A DNA stretch of 64,000 nucleotides from Pedobacter sp. MR2016-24 (GTDB lineage: Bacteria > Bacteroidota > Bacteroidia > Sphingobacteriales > Sphingobacteriaceae). Positions 22,276 to 30,649 of this stretch are shown in pieces. Every line of letters starts with the position of its first letter. Positions within the stretch are counted from its first letter, which is position 1. Below the pieces are notes generated by a model. The model saw nothing but the letters and a program-made list of their open reading frames with translations. It made no database searches and was not told where the DNA came from. Where the stretch lies: the NCBI RefSeq assembly GCF_026239655.1, contig NZ_JAPIVO010000003.1, forward strand, positions 1-64,000, given 5' to 3'. The position numbers and the translations under genes were made by a program.

Positions 22276-24252
22276 ATGATAAACAAAACGATTAAAATCT
22301 TTTTAATTGCCTTCGCAAGCTGCACGGCTGTATACGCAAAAGATTATACGCTGACTTCGCCTGATAAAAAAAACACGATCAGGATTACGATCGACAAAAC
22401 GATCAGCTGGTCGGTCAGCAGAGGGGCGGAATTATTGATTAAGCCCAGTCAGATGAGTCTGAGTTTAAGTGACGGGAAAAATGCAGGGATTTCTCCCGAG
22501 GCTTTAAAATCTGAGGTGAAATCTGTCAATGAAAACATTATAGCAATAGTTCCGGTAAAGAACCGAATGATTACAAATAATTACAATGAAATAAAGCTGA
22601 CTTTCCAAGGAAATTACGCAGTTGAGTTTCGTGCTTATAATGATGGTGTGGCTTACCGATTCGTGACAAGTTTTGGTAAAGAGCCTGTCGAAGTCAATAA
22701 CGAAAAGGTTGCATTCAATTTTAATGAAAATTGTAACATTTATTGGCCAAAAGAGGATAATGCCGAATTGCAGTCGCATTATGAGGCTGATTTTAAGGTA
22801 ACCAAACTGGCAGAAATTCCCGCTGAAACTTATGGTTATCTGCCGCTGTATGTGGCTACAAATGAGGGAACTAAAATGGTGATCACGGAATCTGATCTGA
22901 CAGACTACCCTAACTTATTTCTTTTTGGAACGGAGGGGAATAATTTGACCGGACGTTTCCCTAAGGTGATTCTGGAAGCCAAACCAAAAGAGAATTCTGA
23001 TCGGGCAGAGGTCATTGTCAAAAAAGCAGATTACCATGCGAAGACCAGCGGCAATAGGTCTTATCCCTGGAGGGTTATGGTCATTAGTCCGGACGATAAG
23101 GGATTACTGGAAAATGAACTGGTCTATAAGCTGGCCAAACCAAATGTATTAGAAGATACGAAATGGATCCAACCAGGCAAAGTAGCCTGGGACTGGTGGA
23201 ATGACAACAATGTGTATGGGGTGAATTTTAAGTCGGGTGTCAATACAGCAACCTACAAGTATTATGTAGACTTTGCCGCTGAATATGGCTTGGAATATAT
23301 CATATTAGATGAGGGCTGGTCGCGCACCACCACTGATCTGATGGCGCCTAATAAAGAGCTGGATCTGGAGTCACTGATCAGCTATGCCAGCAGCAAAAAA
23401 ATCGGCGTCATTTTATGGGCCTTATGGAAGCCATTGGATCTGAACATGGATCAAATCCTGGATCAATATGTGAAATGGGGTGTAAAAGGCGTAAAAGTAG
23501 ATTTTATGGCAAGAGCAGATCAGTATATGGTAAATTTCTACGAGCGGGCGGCTAAAGCTACGGCTGCGCGTAAATTATTACTGGATATGCATGGTGCTTA
23601 TAAACCTGTGGGTTTGAACCGCGAATACCCTAACCTGATCAACTATGAAGGGGTAAGGGGAATGGAAAATAACAAATGGGAAGCAACGATCACACCGGTC
23701 CACAATACGACCTTGCCATTTACGAGGATGGTAGCGGGGCCTATGGATTATACACCGGGTGCCATGATCAATACCAACAAAGATGAGTTTTATGTGAATT
23801 TTGGTTCGCCAATGAGCAGGGGAACAAGAGCACATCAGACAGCGATGTATGTGATGTACGATTCTCCGTTACAAATGTTTTGTGATAACCCTTCAAATTA
23901 TAAAAGAGAGCCGGTCTACACGCGCTACATCTCCCGCATTCCGACGGTATGGGACAAAACCATTGCATTGGAAGGAAAGATTGGAGAATATGCAGCCGTA
24001 GCGAGGAAGAATGGAAATAAATGGTATATCGCTGGTATGACAAACTGGGAATCCAGAACATTTTCTATTCCGTTGAAATTCCTGGATGGCAAAAAGTATA
24101 AGGTGGAGATATTAAAAGATGGAATAAATGTAGCTAAACATGCTGCCGACTATGAGATCATTAACAAGGAACTCTCGGCTGCTGATGTGCTGTCAATGGA
24201 AATGGCTGCGGGTGGCGGATATACTGCGATCCTTACTCCGGTAACGCCATAG
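22276..24252 (+). CDS. GH97 family glycosidase, retaining-type active site
   Basis: This 658 aa exported enzyme starts at 22276, where the signal peptide begins; the open frame upstream runs through the terminator. N-terminal beta-sandwich, central TIM barrel and C-terminal beta domain are as in GH97. Barrel motifs are V-A-W-D-W-W-N-D, Y-I-I-L-D-E-G-W-S, G-V-K-V-D409-F-M and N-Y-E458-G-V-R-G. Asp in the K-V-D-F-M motif is the nucleophile position of retaining GH97 alpha-galactosidases; inverting SusB-type alpha-glucosidases have Gly there (family knowledge). An alpha-galactosidase-like activity is therefore more likely than starch degradation. There is no SusC/SusD pair beside it. Confidence 0.88.
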   Translation: MINKTIKIFLIAFASCTAVYAKDYTLTSPDKKNTIRITIDKTISWSVSRGAELLIKPSQMSLSLSDGKNAGISPEALKSEVKSVNENIIAIVPVKNRMITNNYNEIKLTFQGNYAVEFRAYNDGVAYRFVTSFGKEPVEVNNEKVAFNFNENCNIYWPKEDNAELQSHYEADFKVTKLAEIPAETYGYLPLYVATNEGTKMVITESDLTDYPNLFLFGTEGNNLTGRFPKVILEAKPKENSDRAEVIVKKADYHAKTSGNRSYPWRVMVISPDDKGLLENELVYKLAKPNVLEDTKWIQPGKVAWDWWNDNNVYGVNFKSGVNTATYKYYVDFAAEYGLEYIILDEGWSRTTTDLMAPNKELDLESLISYASSKKIGVILWALWKPLDLNMDQILDQYVKWGVKGVKVDFMARADQYMVNFYERAAKATAARKLLLDMHGAYKPVGLNREYPNLINYEGVRGMENNKWEATITPVHNTTLPFTRMVAGPMDYTPGAMINTNKDEFYVNFGSPMSRGTRAHQTAMYVMYDSPLQMFCDNPSNYKREPVYTRYISRIPTVWDKTIALEGKIGEYAAVARKNGNKWYIAGMTNWESRTFSIPLKFLDGKKYKVEILKDGINVAKHAADYEIINKELSAADVLSMEMAAGGGYTAILTPVTP

Positions 24253-24543
24253 CATCATTTGAAATTATTTTTATGTCGAATTGGGAGAGTACCACAAAAT
24301 ATCGCACTTTTCTTATAACTGGGAATAGAAAAAGGAAGCGGATACTACGGGTTTGCCAAGCCCCGGCTGAGTTTTAGTTGATGCTCCTTTTATTCCCTTT
24401 AATTTGAATTGCTGATCTCTCTTTAAAATATTTCCCTTTAAAATGGGAGACTGATGAAAAACAATATACTATACTAATGACAGAATGGGAGGGACAACTT
24501 ATATCTGTATTTTTAAAACAGCAGTACCAATTGCCAGTTTCCT

Positions 24544-24589
24544 GAAAGGCCGCCATCTTATCTCTCAATAAATGCGGCCTTTCTTTTTT
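24544..24589 (+). terminator. Intrinsic terminator
   Basis: GAAAGGCCGC (24544-24553) pairs perfectly with GCGGCCTTTC (24574-24583), followed by six T's. It lies 290 nt after the GH97 stop. Confidence 0.85.
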
Positions 24590-24678
24590 ACTGGTGGGAT
24601 CATTAATTGATAGTCATACAAGATTTCATCAACGAATCGTACTTTATATCTGATAAGACTGTTAAAACATGATTAGAG

Positions 24679-24710
24679 AATCCGTAGACCGTAAAAGGCT
24701 GCGGATTTTT
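24679..24710 (+). terminator. Terminator-like hairpin
   Basis: AATCCGTAG and CTGCGGATT arms around GTAAAA, followed by TTTTT. It stands between the GH97 terminator and the GT10 promoter. Confidence 0.65.
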
Positions 24711-24738
24711 CGGTTTTATAAGATCGGTATCATATTTA

Positions 24739-24798
24739 AGGTCAATTGTCTCATAATTAATTGTGTATATGAAGGCGAATGGCCTATGCTTAACTTAG
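24739..24798 (+). promoter_or_regulatory. Bipartite regulon promoter of the GT10 gene at 24822
   Basis: AGGTCAATTGTCTCATAA (core 24743-24748), then TAACTTAG at 24791-24798. The base before TAACTT is exactly 47 nt from the core start. Confidence 0.6.
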
Positions 24799-24821
24799 GG
24801 TGAACCATTAATCCCGCTATC

Positions 24822-25679
24822 ATGAAGGTAAGATTTTTCTCCAACTATGACTCCTCAGACGGACTCCTGGGCCGTTTTCTTGCAAATTATACGGTGAACG
24901 ACAAGCAGATTACCTTTACAACGCGGCGGGATTATGATTTTGCAGTAGTGTTTAACCGGACGAATGATCCGATCAAGAAAACAGCGGGAATTATCACGGT
25001 GGTGCAGGAACCTTCCTGGAGCCCGGCATTTGAGCGTACGGATTTTTTAACGGGCAGCGATTACCTGCTGGTGCACGATGCGAGTTTGTTCCGGGAGAAA
25101 CTGGGCATAGAGCTGGGGGGGGAAGTAATTGAATGCCCGTCTTACATGTTTTACCATGACAGGGTGATGAATCCTTTCTGGGACTTTGTACAGGCGGTGG
25201 ATAAACCAAAGAAGTTATCGATCATCGTTTCGCATATCAATCGCGAGCAGGGGAATTACCGGAAGCGGATCGCTTTACTGGAGAAGATCCTGGATTCAGA
25301 TCTGGAGATCGATATTTATGGTCGCAGGTTAGAGATCGAGGACAAAAGATTTAGGGGACAGCTGGATTTTAAATACACAGGTTTGCTGCCATACCAATAT
25401 TCAATTGCGCTGGAGAACTGCAATGAGAAAAACTATGTGACGGAGAAATTTGTGGACTGTGCAATGTGTAATACGATCCCGATTTACAATGGTGCGCCGA
25501 ATGTAGGGGATATTTATGATGAACGTTTTTTCAGGACGATTAACCTGGACAGCCCAACGATCATAGATGACATCAGGGAGATCATTAAACGTCCGGCAGA
25601 ACGCTCGCATGTGAACCGGGAGATCTACCGGCATGAGCGGAATTTGTACACTAAACTGAAGGAAATTATTCTGGATTAA
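24822..25679 (+). CDS. GT10-type (fucosyltransferase family) glycosyltransferase
   Basis: This 285 aa close paralogue of the protein at 11969 shares M-K-V-R-F-F-S-N-Y, V-V-Q-E-P-S-W, F-L-T-G-S-D-Y-L, Y-Q-Y-S-I-A-L-E-N, N-E-K-N-Y-V-T-E-K-F-V-D-C and P-I-Y-N-G-A-P-N-V. It is soluble and monocistronic, under the regulon promoter, about 12 kb from its sister. It is the last cluster member on this side. The donor is probably GDP-fucose by family, unproven. Confidence 0.85.
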   Translation: MKVRFFSNYDSSDGLLGRFLANYTVNDKQITFTTRRDYDFAVVFNRTNDPIKKTAGIITVVQEPSWSPAFERTDFLTGSDYLLVHDASLFREKLGIELGGEVIECPSYMFYHDRVMNPFWDFVQAVDKPKKLSIIVSHINREQGNYRKRIALLEKILDSDLEIDIYGRRLEIEDKRFRGQLDFKYTGLLPYQYSIALENCNEKNYVTEKFVDCAMCNTIPIYNGAPNVGDIYDERFFRTINLDSPTIIDDIREIIKRPAERSHVNREIYRHERNLYTKLKEIILD

Positions 25680-25748
25680 TTTCCTTACGGGCTGATTTTT
25701 GATTAAAATGATTTAGCTAAAGTTATTGTAATTCAGTTGATTATAAAT

Positions 25749-25778
25749 TTGTTATTTGAAGCAAAAGTGTTATTTTTG
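25749..25778 (+). promoter_or_regulatory. Consensus Bacteroidota sigma-ABfr promoter
   Basis: TTG (25749-25751), exactly 19 nt, then TATTTTTG (25771-25778), a perfect match to TTG-N19-TAnnTTTG. No ORF follows on this strand. Confidence 0.75.
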
Positions 25779-25784
25779 TTTAGT

Positions 25785-25876
25785 ATAAACGGCCCGAGTA
25801 CTGACCTCAAATAGTTTATCCTGCCTATGGGATTCAAACCCCGGTGTTTCTTCGGGAAACCCGGGGTTTTGTTTTT
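25785..25876 (+). ncRNA. Candidate small RNA of about 90 nt
   Basis: A consensus promoter ends at 25778 and a strong intrinsic terminator ends at about 25876 (arms AACCCCGG and CCCGGGGTT with an inner GTTTC-TTCG-GGAAAC stem, then TTTTGTTTTT). Nothing between them codes for protein. The gene on this strand upstream (GT10) ends at 25679 and the next gene downstream (bioA) is on the other strand. The start is estimated from the promoter. Confidence 0.6.
25836..25876 (+). terminator. Strong intrinsic terminator with TTCG loop
   Basis: A long GC-rich hairpin with a TTCG tetraloop region at 25851-25854 and a T-run on the plus strand. It could also stop transcription leaving bioA on the minus strand, though that side lacks a good T-run. 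Confidence 0.85.
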
Positions 25877-25885
25877 ATCATTTGA

Positions 25886-27166
25886 TCAGCGATGGTGGGG
25901 AGAGAATTCGGCCAAAGCGCTTTCAATGGCATCATATACGTATTGAAGCTGCTGGTTGTCGATACAATAGGGCGGCAGGATATAAATGATATTCCCTAAA
26001 GGCCTGAGCAGGATCTGGCGTTCCAGAAAATAGCTATACAAAGCATCTCTCAAATTACTGAAATAACCGCTGCTTTCCGCTGTATAAAATTCGATGGCGA
26101 GGATAGTTCCGGTTTGCCGGATGTCTTTAACGCCTTGACGTCCTGCTAATTTTTCCCGGAATAACCTATGCTGCTGACAAATCCTTGCTATGTTATCCTG
26201 AGTATTTTGTTGGAGCAATAAATCTATACTGGCAGCGGCAGCAGTACAAGCCAATGGATTGGCAGTGAAAGAATGGCCGTGGAAAAGCGTTTTTAGCTTG
26301 TCCTGCGACAAAAAAGCGTTATAGATATCATCTGTGCAGGTAGTAACACCTAAGGGCATTAGACCGCCTGTAAGGCCCTTGCTGAAACACATGATATCGG
26401 CTTGCTGAATCAAATGATCTGCGGCGAAGTGTTTGCCGGTCCTGCCGAAACCAGTAAACACTTCATCTTGTATCAATAAAATCTGGTTGCCTTTACAAAA
26501 TTCGAGCAGTTGATCAAGTGCGCTAGCCTCATACATAATCATCCCGGCAGAGCCCTGGATGAGGGGCTCGTAGATAAAACAGGCGAGCTCGTCTTCGTAT
26601 TCCTGGATCTTAGCCTTCAGCAAATGAATATTGCCGGCAGTGGGCAGCGGAATGAACATGGTTTCAAACAGGAGCTGGTCAAAAGGAGCAGTCCAGGCAC
26701 TGCGGCTGCTGACGGACATGGCGCCGAAAGTATCGCCATGGTAACCATTTTCAAAGGCCAATATCTTTTTACGCGGGGCGCCGGAATTGAACCAGAACTG
26801 GAGGCACATCTTGAGGGCGACTTCCACCGCGGTAGATCCGTTGTCGCTATAAAACACTTTCTGCTGATTGCCGGGCAAAATGCGGAGCAGTTTTTCTGCG
26901 AGAACGACTGCGGGTTCATGGGTAAAACCGGCAAAGATCACCTGATCGAGTTTTTGCATCTGGGCATTAACGCGGGAGGTGATATAGGGATGGCAATGCC
27001 CATGGGTAATTACCCACCAGGAGGAGATCGCATCGATGATCTCGTTCCCTTCTTCATCGTAGAGGCAGGCTCCTTTAGCGCTGGTGATCCCGGTCGGCAT
27101 GACAGCAGTTTGCATCTGGGTATAGGGATGCCAGATGATTTGGGCATCTCTTTCTGCTAAGCTCAT
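25886..27166 (-). CDS. bioA: Adenosylmethionine-8-amino-7-oxononanoate aminotransferase (BioA)
   Basis: This 426 aa class III PLP aminotransferase converts KAPA to DAPA in biotin synthesis. Features are I-W-H-P-Y-T-Q-M near the start (BioA-typical), [34 protein letters not shown] and the PLP lysine Lys263 in F-S-K-G-L-T-G-G. It overlaps the bioB stop by 4 nt and is the last gene of the operon. Length is normal. Confidence 0.97.
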   Translation of the reverse strand: MSLAERDAQIIWHPYTQMQTAVMPTGITSAKGACLYDEEGNEIIDAISSWWVITHGHCHPYITSRVNAQMQKLDQVIFAGFTHEPAVVLAEKLLRILPGNQQKVFYSDNGSTAVEVALKMCLQFWFNSGAPRKKILAFENGYHGDTFGAMSVSSRSAWTAPFDQLLFETMFIPLPTAGNIHLLKAKIQEYEDELACFIYEPLIQGSAGMIMYEASALDQLLEFCKGNQILLIQDEVFTGFGRTGKHFAADHLIQQADIMCFSKGLTGGLMPLGVTTCTDDIYNAFLSQDKLKTLFHGHSFTANPLACTAAAASIDLLLQQNTQDNIARICQQHRLFREKLAGRQGVKDIRQTGTILAIEFYTAESSGYFSNLRDALYSYFLERQILLRPLGNIIYILPPYCIDNQQLQYVYDAIESALAEFSPHHR

Positions 27167-28137
27167 CTTGTTTTAACCATTGGTTTCAGTCCCAGCAGCT
27201 CGAACATCTTTTTATCGTCGTCTAATCTTGGATTTGGGGTGACGAGCAGCTCTTCGCTTTCGCTGGTGAAGATGGAATTGGCACCGGCCATGAAACACCA
27301 GGATTGCTGGTCGGTAGTCATTTCAGCACGACCAGCGCTTAACCTGACCATGGCTCTTGGCATCAGGATCCTTGCAGTGGCAATCATCCTTACCATTTCC
27401 CAGCTGTCTACTTTAGGTAAATCTGCTAATGGTGTTCCTTTGACCCTGGCCAGTGCATTGACAGGCACGGATTCGGGATGTTGTGGCATAGTGGAAAGGG
27501 TATGGAGCATATTGATCCTGTCCTCATGGGTTTCACCGAGACCAATAATGCCGCCGGAACAAACGGAAATCCCCGCTTTCCGGACATTGTTGATGGTAGA
27601 GAGTCGGTCGTCGAAAGTACGGGTGGTGATAATTTCTTCGTAATGCTCTGCGGAAGTATCGAGGTTATGGTTATAGGCATAGAGTCCGGCTGCTTGTAAA
27701 CGTGCTGCCTGTGATTCGGTGATCATGCCGAGTGTACAGCAAACTTCCAGTCCGATCTCGTTTACACCGGCGACCATTTCGAGGATGGTATCGAAGTCGC
27801 GGTTATCTCTTACTTCGCGCCAGGCGGCAGCCATACAGAACCTGGATGAGCCGGCATCTTTTGCGCGTTGGGCAATGGCGACTACGTCTTGTTTGGACAT
27901 CAATGATTTGACGGTGATCCCGGTGTGGTAACGTGCGGCTTGTCCGCAATAGGAGCAGTCTTCGGGACAGCCTCCGGTTTTTACGGAAAGCAGGGTGCAT
28001 ACCTGCACTTCGCCGGCCTTGTGGTAGAGGCGGTGAACGGTGGCTGCTTGGTAGACCAATTCGAGCAGAGGGAGATCATAAATCGCCTTAATTTCGGAAA
28101 TGGTCCAGTCGTTACGTAATTCTATTTGTTCGGTCAT
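27163..28137 (-). CDS. bioB: Biotin synthase (BioB)
   Basis: This 324 aa radical SAM enzyme inserts sulfur into dethiobiotin. The [4Fe-4S] motif is G-G-C57-P-E-D-C61-S-Y-C64-G-Q. Further BioB motifs are [23 protein letters not shown] and the Arg/Asn region V-R-L-S-A-G-R near the C-terminus for the [2Fe-2S] cluster. It lies 33 nt after bioD and overlaps bioA by 4 nt. Confidence 0.98.
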   Translation of the reverse strand: MTEQIELRNDWTISEIKAIYDLPLLELVYQAATVHRLYHKAGEVQVCTLLSVKTGGCPEDCSYCGQAARYHTGITVKSLMSKQDVVAIAQRAKDAGSSRFCMAAAWREVRDNRDFDTILEMVAGVNEIGLEVCCTLGMITESQAARLQAAGLYAYNHNLDTSAEHYEEIITTRTFDDRLSTINNVRKAGISVCSGGIIGLGETHEDRINMLHTLSTMPQHPESVPVNALARVKGTPLADLPKVDSWEMVRMIATARILMPRAMVRLSAGRAEMTTDQQSWCFMAGANSIFTSESEELLVTPNPRLDDDKKMFELLGLKPMVKTR

Positions 28138-28170
28138 GTGATTGTTGAGTTGGTGATGATAAAGTATTGA

Positions 28171-28794
28171 TTATGATAGACTAGTTAGCTGAACAGGAGC
28201 CGTTGCAATGGCATAGCGGGTACATGCTTGAAATTCTGGCAACTCGCTGAAGGTGGTTTTAAGGGGGATATGACTAATGATGACCTCGAGCGTGTCCGGA
28301 TCAAATTCTCCGTTAAAAACAATATGTTTGAGCTTCAAACCGCGACTGGTCAGGGCATCGATACTGAGCAAAGTATGGTTAATGCAGCCGAGGTAATTGC
28401 GCGCCACCAAAACGATCTCTGCATCAAATTGCTCCATAAGATCAATCATGAGAAAGGTATCTGATAAGGGGACGAAGAGTCCGCCTGCACCTTCGATCAG
28501 CAAGGGCCTGCGACTATTTGGAAGGCTAAAATCGGCGGAACTGATGTGAATCCCCTCTGCCCTGGCGGCTTTATGTGGTGATGCGGCCATTTTGAGGCGA
28601 TACCTTTCGGGGTGGACCACGGTTTCCATATTGACAATGAGCTGCTGGATTTTATGGCTGTCGGTATGGTGGAGGTCGCCCGCCTGCACAGGTTTCCAAT
28701 AGTCGGCCTTCAGCTGTTCTACCAATACGGCAGAGACAATCGTCTTCCCCACATCGGTGCCTATACCCGTAACAAAAAGTGGTTTATTGGACAT
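28171..28794 (-). CDS. bioD: Dethiobiotin synthetase (BioD)
   Basis: This 207 aa ATP-dependent carboxylase-type enzyme closes the ureido ring of dethiobiotin. The Walker A-like motif G-I-G-T-D-V-G-K-T is at residues 10-17. The substrate loop K-P-V-Q-A-G and the E-G-A-G-G-L-F-V-P motif are present. Its ATG overlaps the bioF stop by 1 nt (TAATG). Confidence 0.96.
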   Translation of the reverse strand: MSNKPLFVTGIGTDVGKTIVSAVLVEQLKADYWKPVQAGDLHHTDSHKIQQLIVNMETVVHPERYRLKMAASPHKAARAEGIHISSADFSLPNSRRPLLIEGAGGLFVPLSDTFLMIDLMEQFDAEIVLVARNYLGCINHTLLSIDALTSRGLKLKHIVFNGEFDPDTLEVIISHIPLKTTFSELPEFQACTRYAIATAPVQLTSLS

Positions 28795-29936
28795 TATTGC
28801 ACGGGACTAAAGTCGTTTACCAGTTGATGAAAAACTCTACATAGATTTTGTATCTCTCTATCAGTGTTGTGAATATGTAAAGAGATCCGAAGCCTTTCTG
28901 TGCCTTTAGGTACTGTGGGACTGAGTATGGGCCTGACATCAAAACCGCGTTCCTGTAAGTATTTGCTATAGGCAATGGCTTTGGAATTATCGTTGACAAA
29001 TACACACTGAATAGCGGTCGGGTTCTGGGTGCTTTGCAGCATGCTTTGTGGGGGCATATGTTGTACCCAGAGGATAGATTTCTCTGCCAGCTGGGCAACG
29101 AGGTCGGTATTTTCCAGGAGATGATCATAGGCCAGCCGGATAGATACCAGGGAGTGGAGCGATAGCGCAGTGCTGTAGATAAAGGGTCTGGCGAAGTTGA
29201 CCAGGTAATCTTTAAGCAGTTTCGGCCCCAGAACGATTCCTCCCTGTAAACCCAGGGCTTTACTGAAGGTCACCACACGTGCAAAGACCAGGTCAGTCGC
29301 CTCCAGCTCACAAACCAGCCCCATACCGAGCACACCAAAAGCATGGGCCTCATCGACGATCAGGTTGGCGCCATATCGGGCACAGAGCTGTCCGATACCC
29401 ACGATATCTGAAATGTCCCCATCCATGGAATACACACTCTCTATCGCCACATAACAAATGCCTCTGGCACGTTTCAGTTTCTTTTCCAGGTCTTCCAGGT
29501 CATTGTGTCTGAACTTCATGCGATGGGCAAAGCTTAATCGCGCGCCGTCAATCACCGAGGCATGGATATATTCATCCATCAGCACCGTATCGCCCTTGCG
29601 CGGCAGGGAAGAGAACAGGGAAAGATTGGCATCATATCCGGAATTAAAGATCAGTCCGCTCTCTGCTTCATGGTAGAGGGCAATATCCTGCTCCAGACGC
29701 TCTGCATAACCAGAGTTTCCGCTGAGTAGCCTTGAACCGGTAGAGCCCAGTACACTTAAAGTATTACAGGAGATAGTCGTTTTAATGACTAAGTTAAGCA
29801 GCGTGGAACGGGATAATCCGAGGTAATCATTAGAACAGAAATCGGCCATGCCTTCGGTTACTTTCAGACTTCGGTAGGCATTTTCTTCGTGACGTTTTTG
29901 GAGACGGGCAAGCATTAATTGGATAGAGGAATTCAT
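28794..29936 (-). CDS. bioF: 8-amino-7-oxononanoate synthase (BioF)
   Basis: This 380 aa alpha-oxoamine synthase joins pimeloyl-thioester and alanine to form KAPA. Motifs are S-N-D-Y-L-G-L, G-S-T-G-S-R-L-L-S-G, F-N-S-G-Y-D-A-N, D-E-A-H-A-F-G and the PLP lysine Lys226 in T-F-S-K-A-L-G. It is second in the operon, 43 nt after the di-iron protein gene. No bioC or bioH gene is seen in the window. Confidence 0.95.
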   Translation of the reverse strand: MNSSIQLMLARLQKRHEENAYRSLKVTEGMADFCSNDYLGLSRSTLLNLVIKTTISCNTLSVLGSTGSRLLSGNSGYAERLEQDIALYHEAESGLIFNSGYDANLSLFSSLPRKGDTVLMDEYIHASVIDGARLSFAHRMKFRHNDLEDLEKKLKRARGICYVAIESVYSMDGDISDIVGIGQLCARYGANLIVDEAHAFGVLGMGLVCELEATDLVFARVVTFSKALGLQGGIVLGPKLLKDYLVNFARPFIYSTALSLHSLVSIRLAYDHLLENTDLVAQLAEKSILWVQHMPPQSMLQSTQNPTAIQCVFVNDNSKAIAYSKYLQERGFDVRPILSPTVPKGTERLRISLHIHNTDREIQNLCRVFHQLVNDFSPVQ

Positions 29937-29979
29937 CAGCAGGTGTTTTTAGTTTAGGTGGATTATTTCTGTTTGCTGC

Positions 29980-30585
29980 TTATAATGCATTCGCCAGATC
30001 CTGGATCCAGCTGTCATATAATCTTTGCTCTATAGTAGTGATGGATTGGGCGTGAATTTCCCATTGTGGGGAAAATAAGTTCAGCTGCGCAATCATTTCT
30101 TCCAGGTGTCCCTGTTCTTCAATGATGATATTTTTGACACTGACCTTGCTTTTTGATTCATTCAGAACCTGCTGGTAGACAGGGTATAAAATATCTGCAC
30201 GTACTTCGATAGCATAGGTAACAAAGAGGTAGCAGCCGTACTTTAATCCGGCTCCGGAAAGACCCAGGGTGTATTTTAGGTAGCGGCTCGTCTCCAGGTC
30301 TAATTTGTTGAGGTAATACTTGCTGCGGTGCGGCGCGAGCAGGTATTGAGGTGCATAAGTGGGGCAAGCCTCTGCCGCAATTTTATGGATTTGTTTTTTC
30401 AGGTAAAAGGCATGGCGGTGTTCTTCGGCAGCATGTTTCAGTACCATGAAAGAAGTGGTCTCGGGCTGCTCGCTGGCAGATATTTTCCTGGCGCCGATAT
30501 TTTCCTGAAGGGAGAGCGTATTGAGAAAGCGGGCATGAAAATCGTTATTGTCAACGATACGTTTTAAAAGTTGTGTGAGCTCCAT
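29980..30585 (-). CDS. Ferritin-like di-iron protein at the head of the biotin operon
   Basis: This 201 aa, all-helical soluble protein shows a full set of candidate di-iron ligands in the ferritin/rubrerythrin/MiaE order: Glu29, Glu55-x-x-His58, Glu127, Glu157-x-x-His160. I do not recognise a named family. It is the first gene of the operon, followed by bioF, bioD, bioB and bioA. That position suggests a step in or near biotin synthesis. An oxidative route to the pimeloyl precursor is a speculative possibility, since no bioC/bioH/bioW/bioI is visible here. Alternatives are a general iron-storage-like protein or a tRNA hydroxylase relative. Confidence 0.7.
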   Translation of the reverse strand: MELTQLLKRIVDNNDFHARFLNTLSLQENIGARKISASEQPETTSFMVLKHAAEEHRHAFYLKKQIHKIAAEACPTYAPQYLLAPHRSKYYLNKLDLETSRYLKYTLGLSGAGLKYGCYLFVTYAIEVRADILYPVYQQVLNESKSKVSVKNIIIEEQGHLEEMIAQLNLFSPQWEIHAQSITTIEQRLYDSWIQDLANAL

Positions 30586-30649
30586 TGGTCTGATATTTCG
30601 CCAAAAGTATTACCTTGCCGGATAGTTCAATGGTACCAGTTTTCAGTTT
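30586..30649. promoter_or_regulatory. Divergent control region of biotin operon and MocR gene
   Basis: This 64-nt region separates the operon head (minus) from the MocR-type gene (plus). It contains the palindrome TGGTACCA at 30631-30638 and related TTGGT and AAAGTATTACC pieces. MocR regulators usually bind repeats next to a divergent target, so this is the likely operator region (inference). Confidence 0.4.

Larger units (their letters stand above)
24253..24821. other. Gene-free stretch with two terminator-like hairpins
   Basis: No convincing gene is seen here. It contains a strong terminator (24544-24589), a second terminator-like hairpin (24679-24710) and the regulon promoter of the GT10 gene (24739-24798). 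A short untranslated RNA ending at either hairpin is possible, but I see no clear promoter for one. Confidence 0.6.

Noticed and set aside
24374..24568. 64-codon minus-strand ORF after the GH97 gene
   Set aside because: It overlaps a plus-strand terminator, is cysteine-rich without pattern, and has no promoter or family signature.
4188..25679. Phage or integrated mobile element carrying the GT cluster
   Set aside because: No integrase, transposase, tRNA insertion site or flanking direct repeat was found within the window.
25785..25870. tRNA-like T-arm on the minus strand opposite the candidate sRNA
   Set aside because: GGGGTTTGAATCC resembles a T arm, but there is no acceptor, D or anticodon arm around it; it is the terminator stem read backwards.
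26510..27160. 216-codon plus-strand ORF inside bioA
   Set aside because: It is antisense to a clear aminotransferase; a long mirror frame arises from codon bias.
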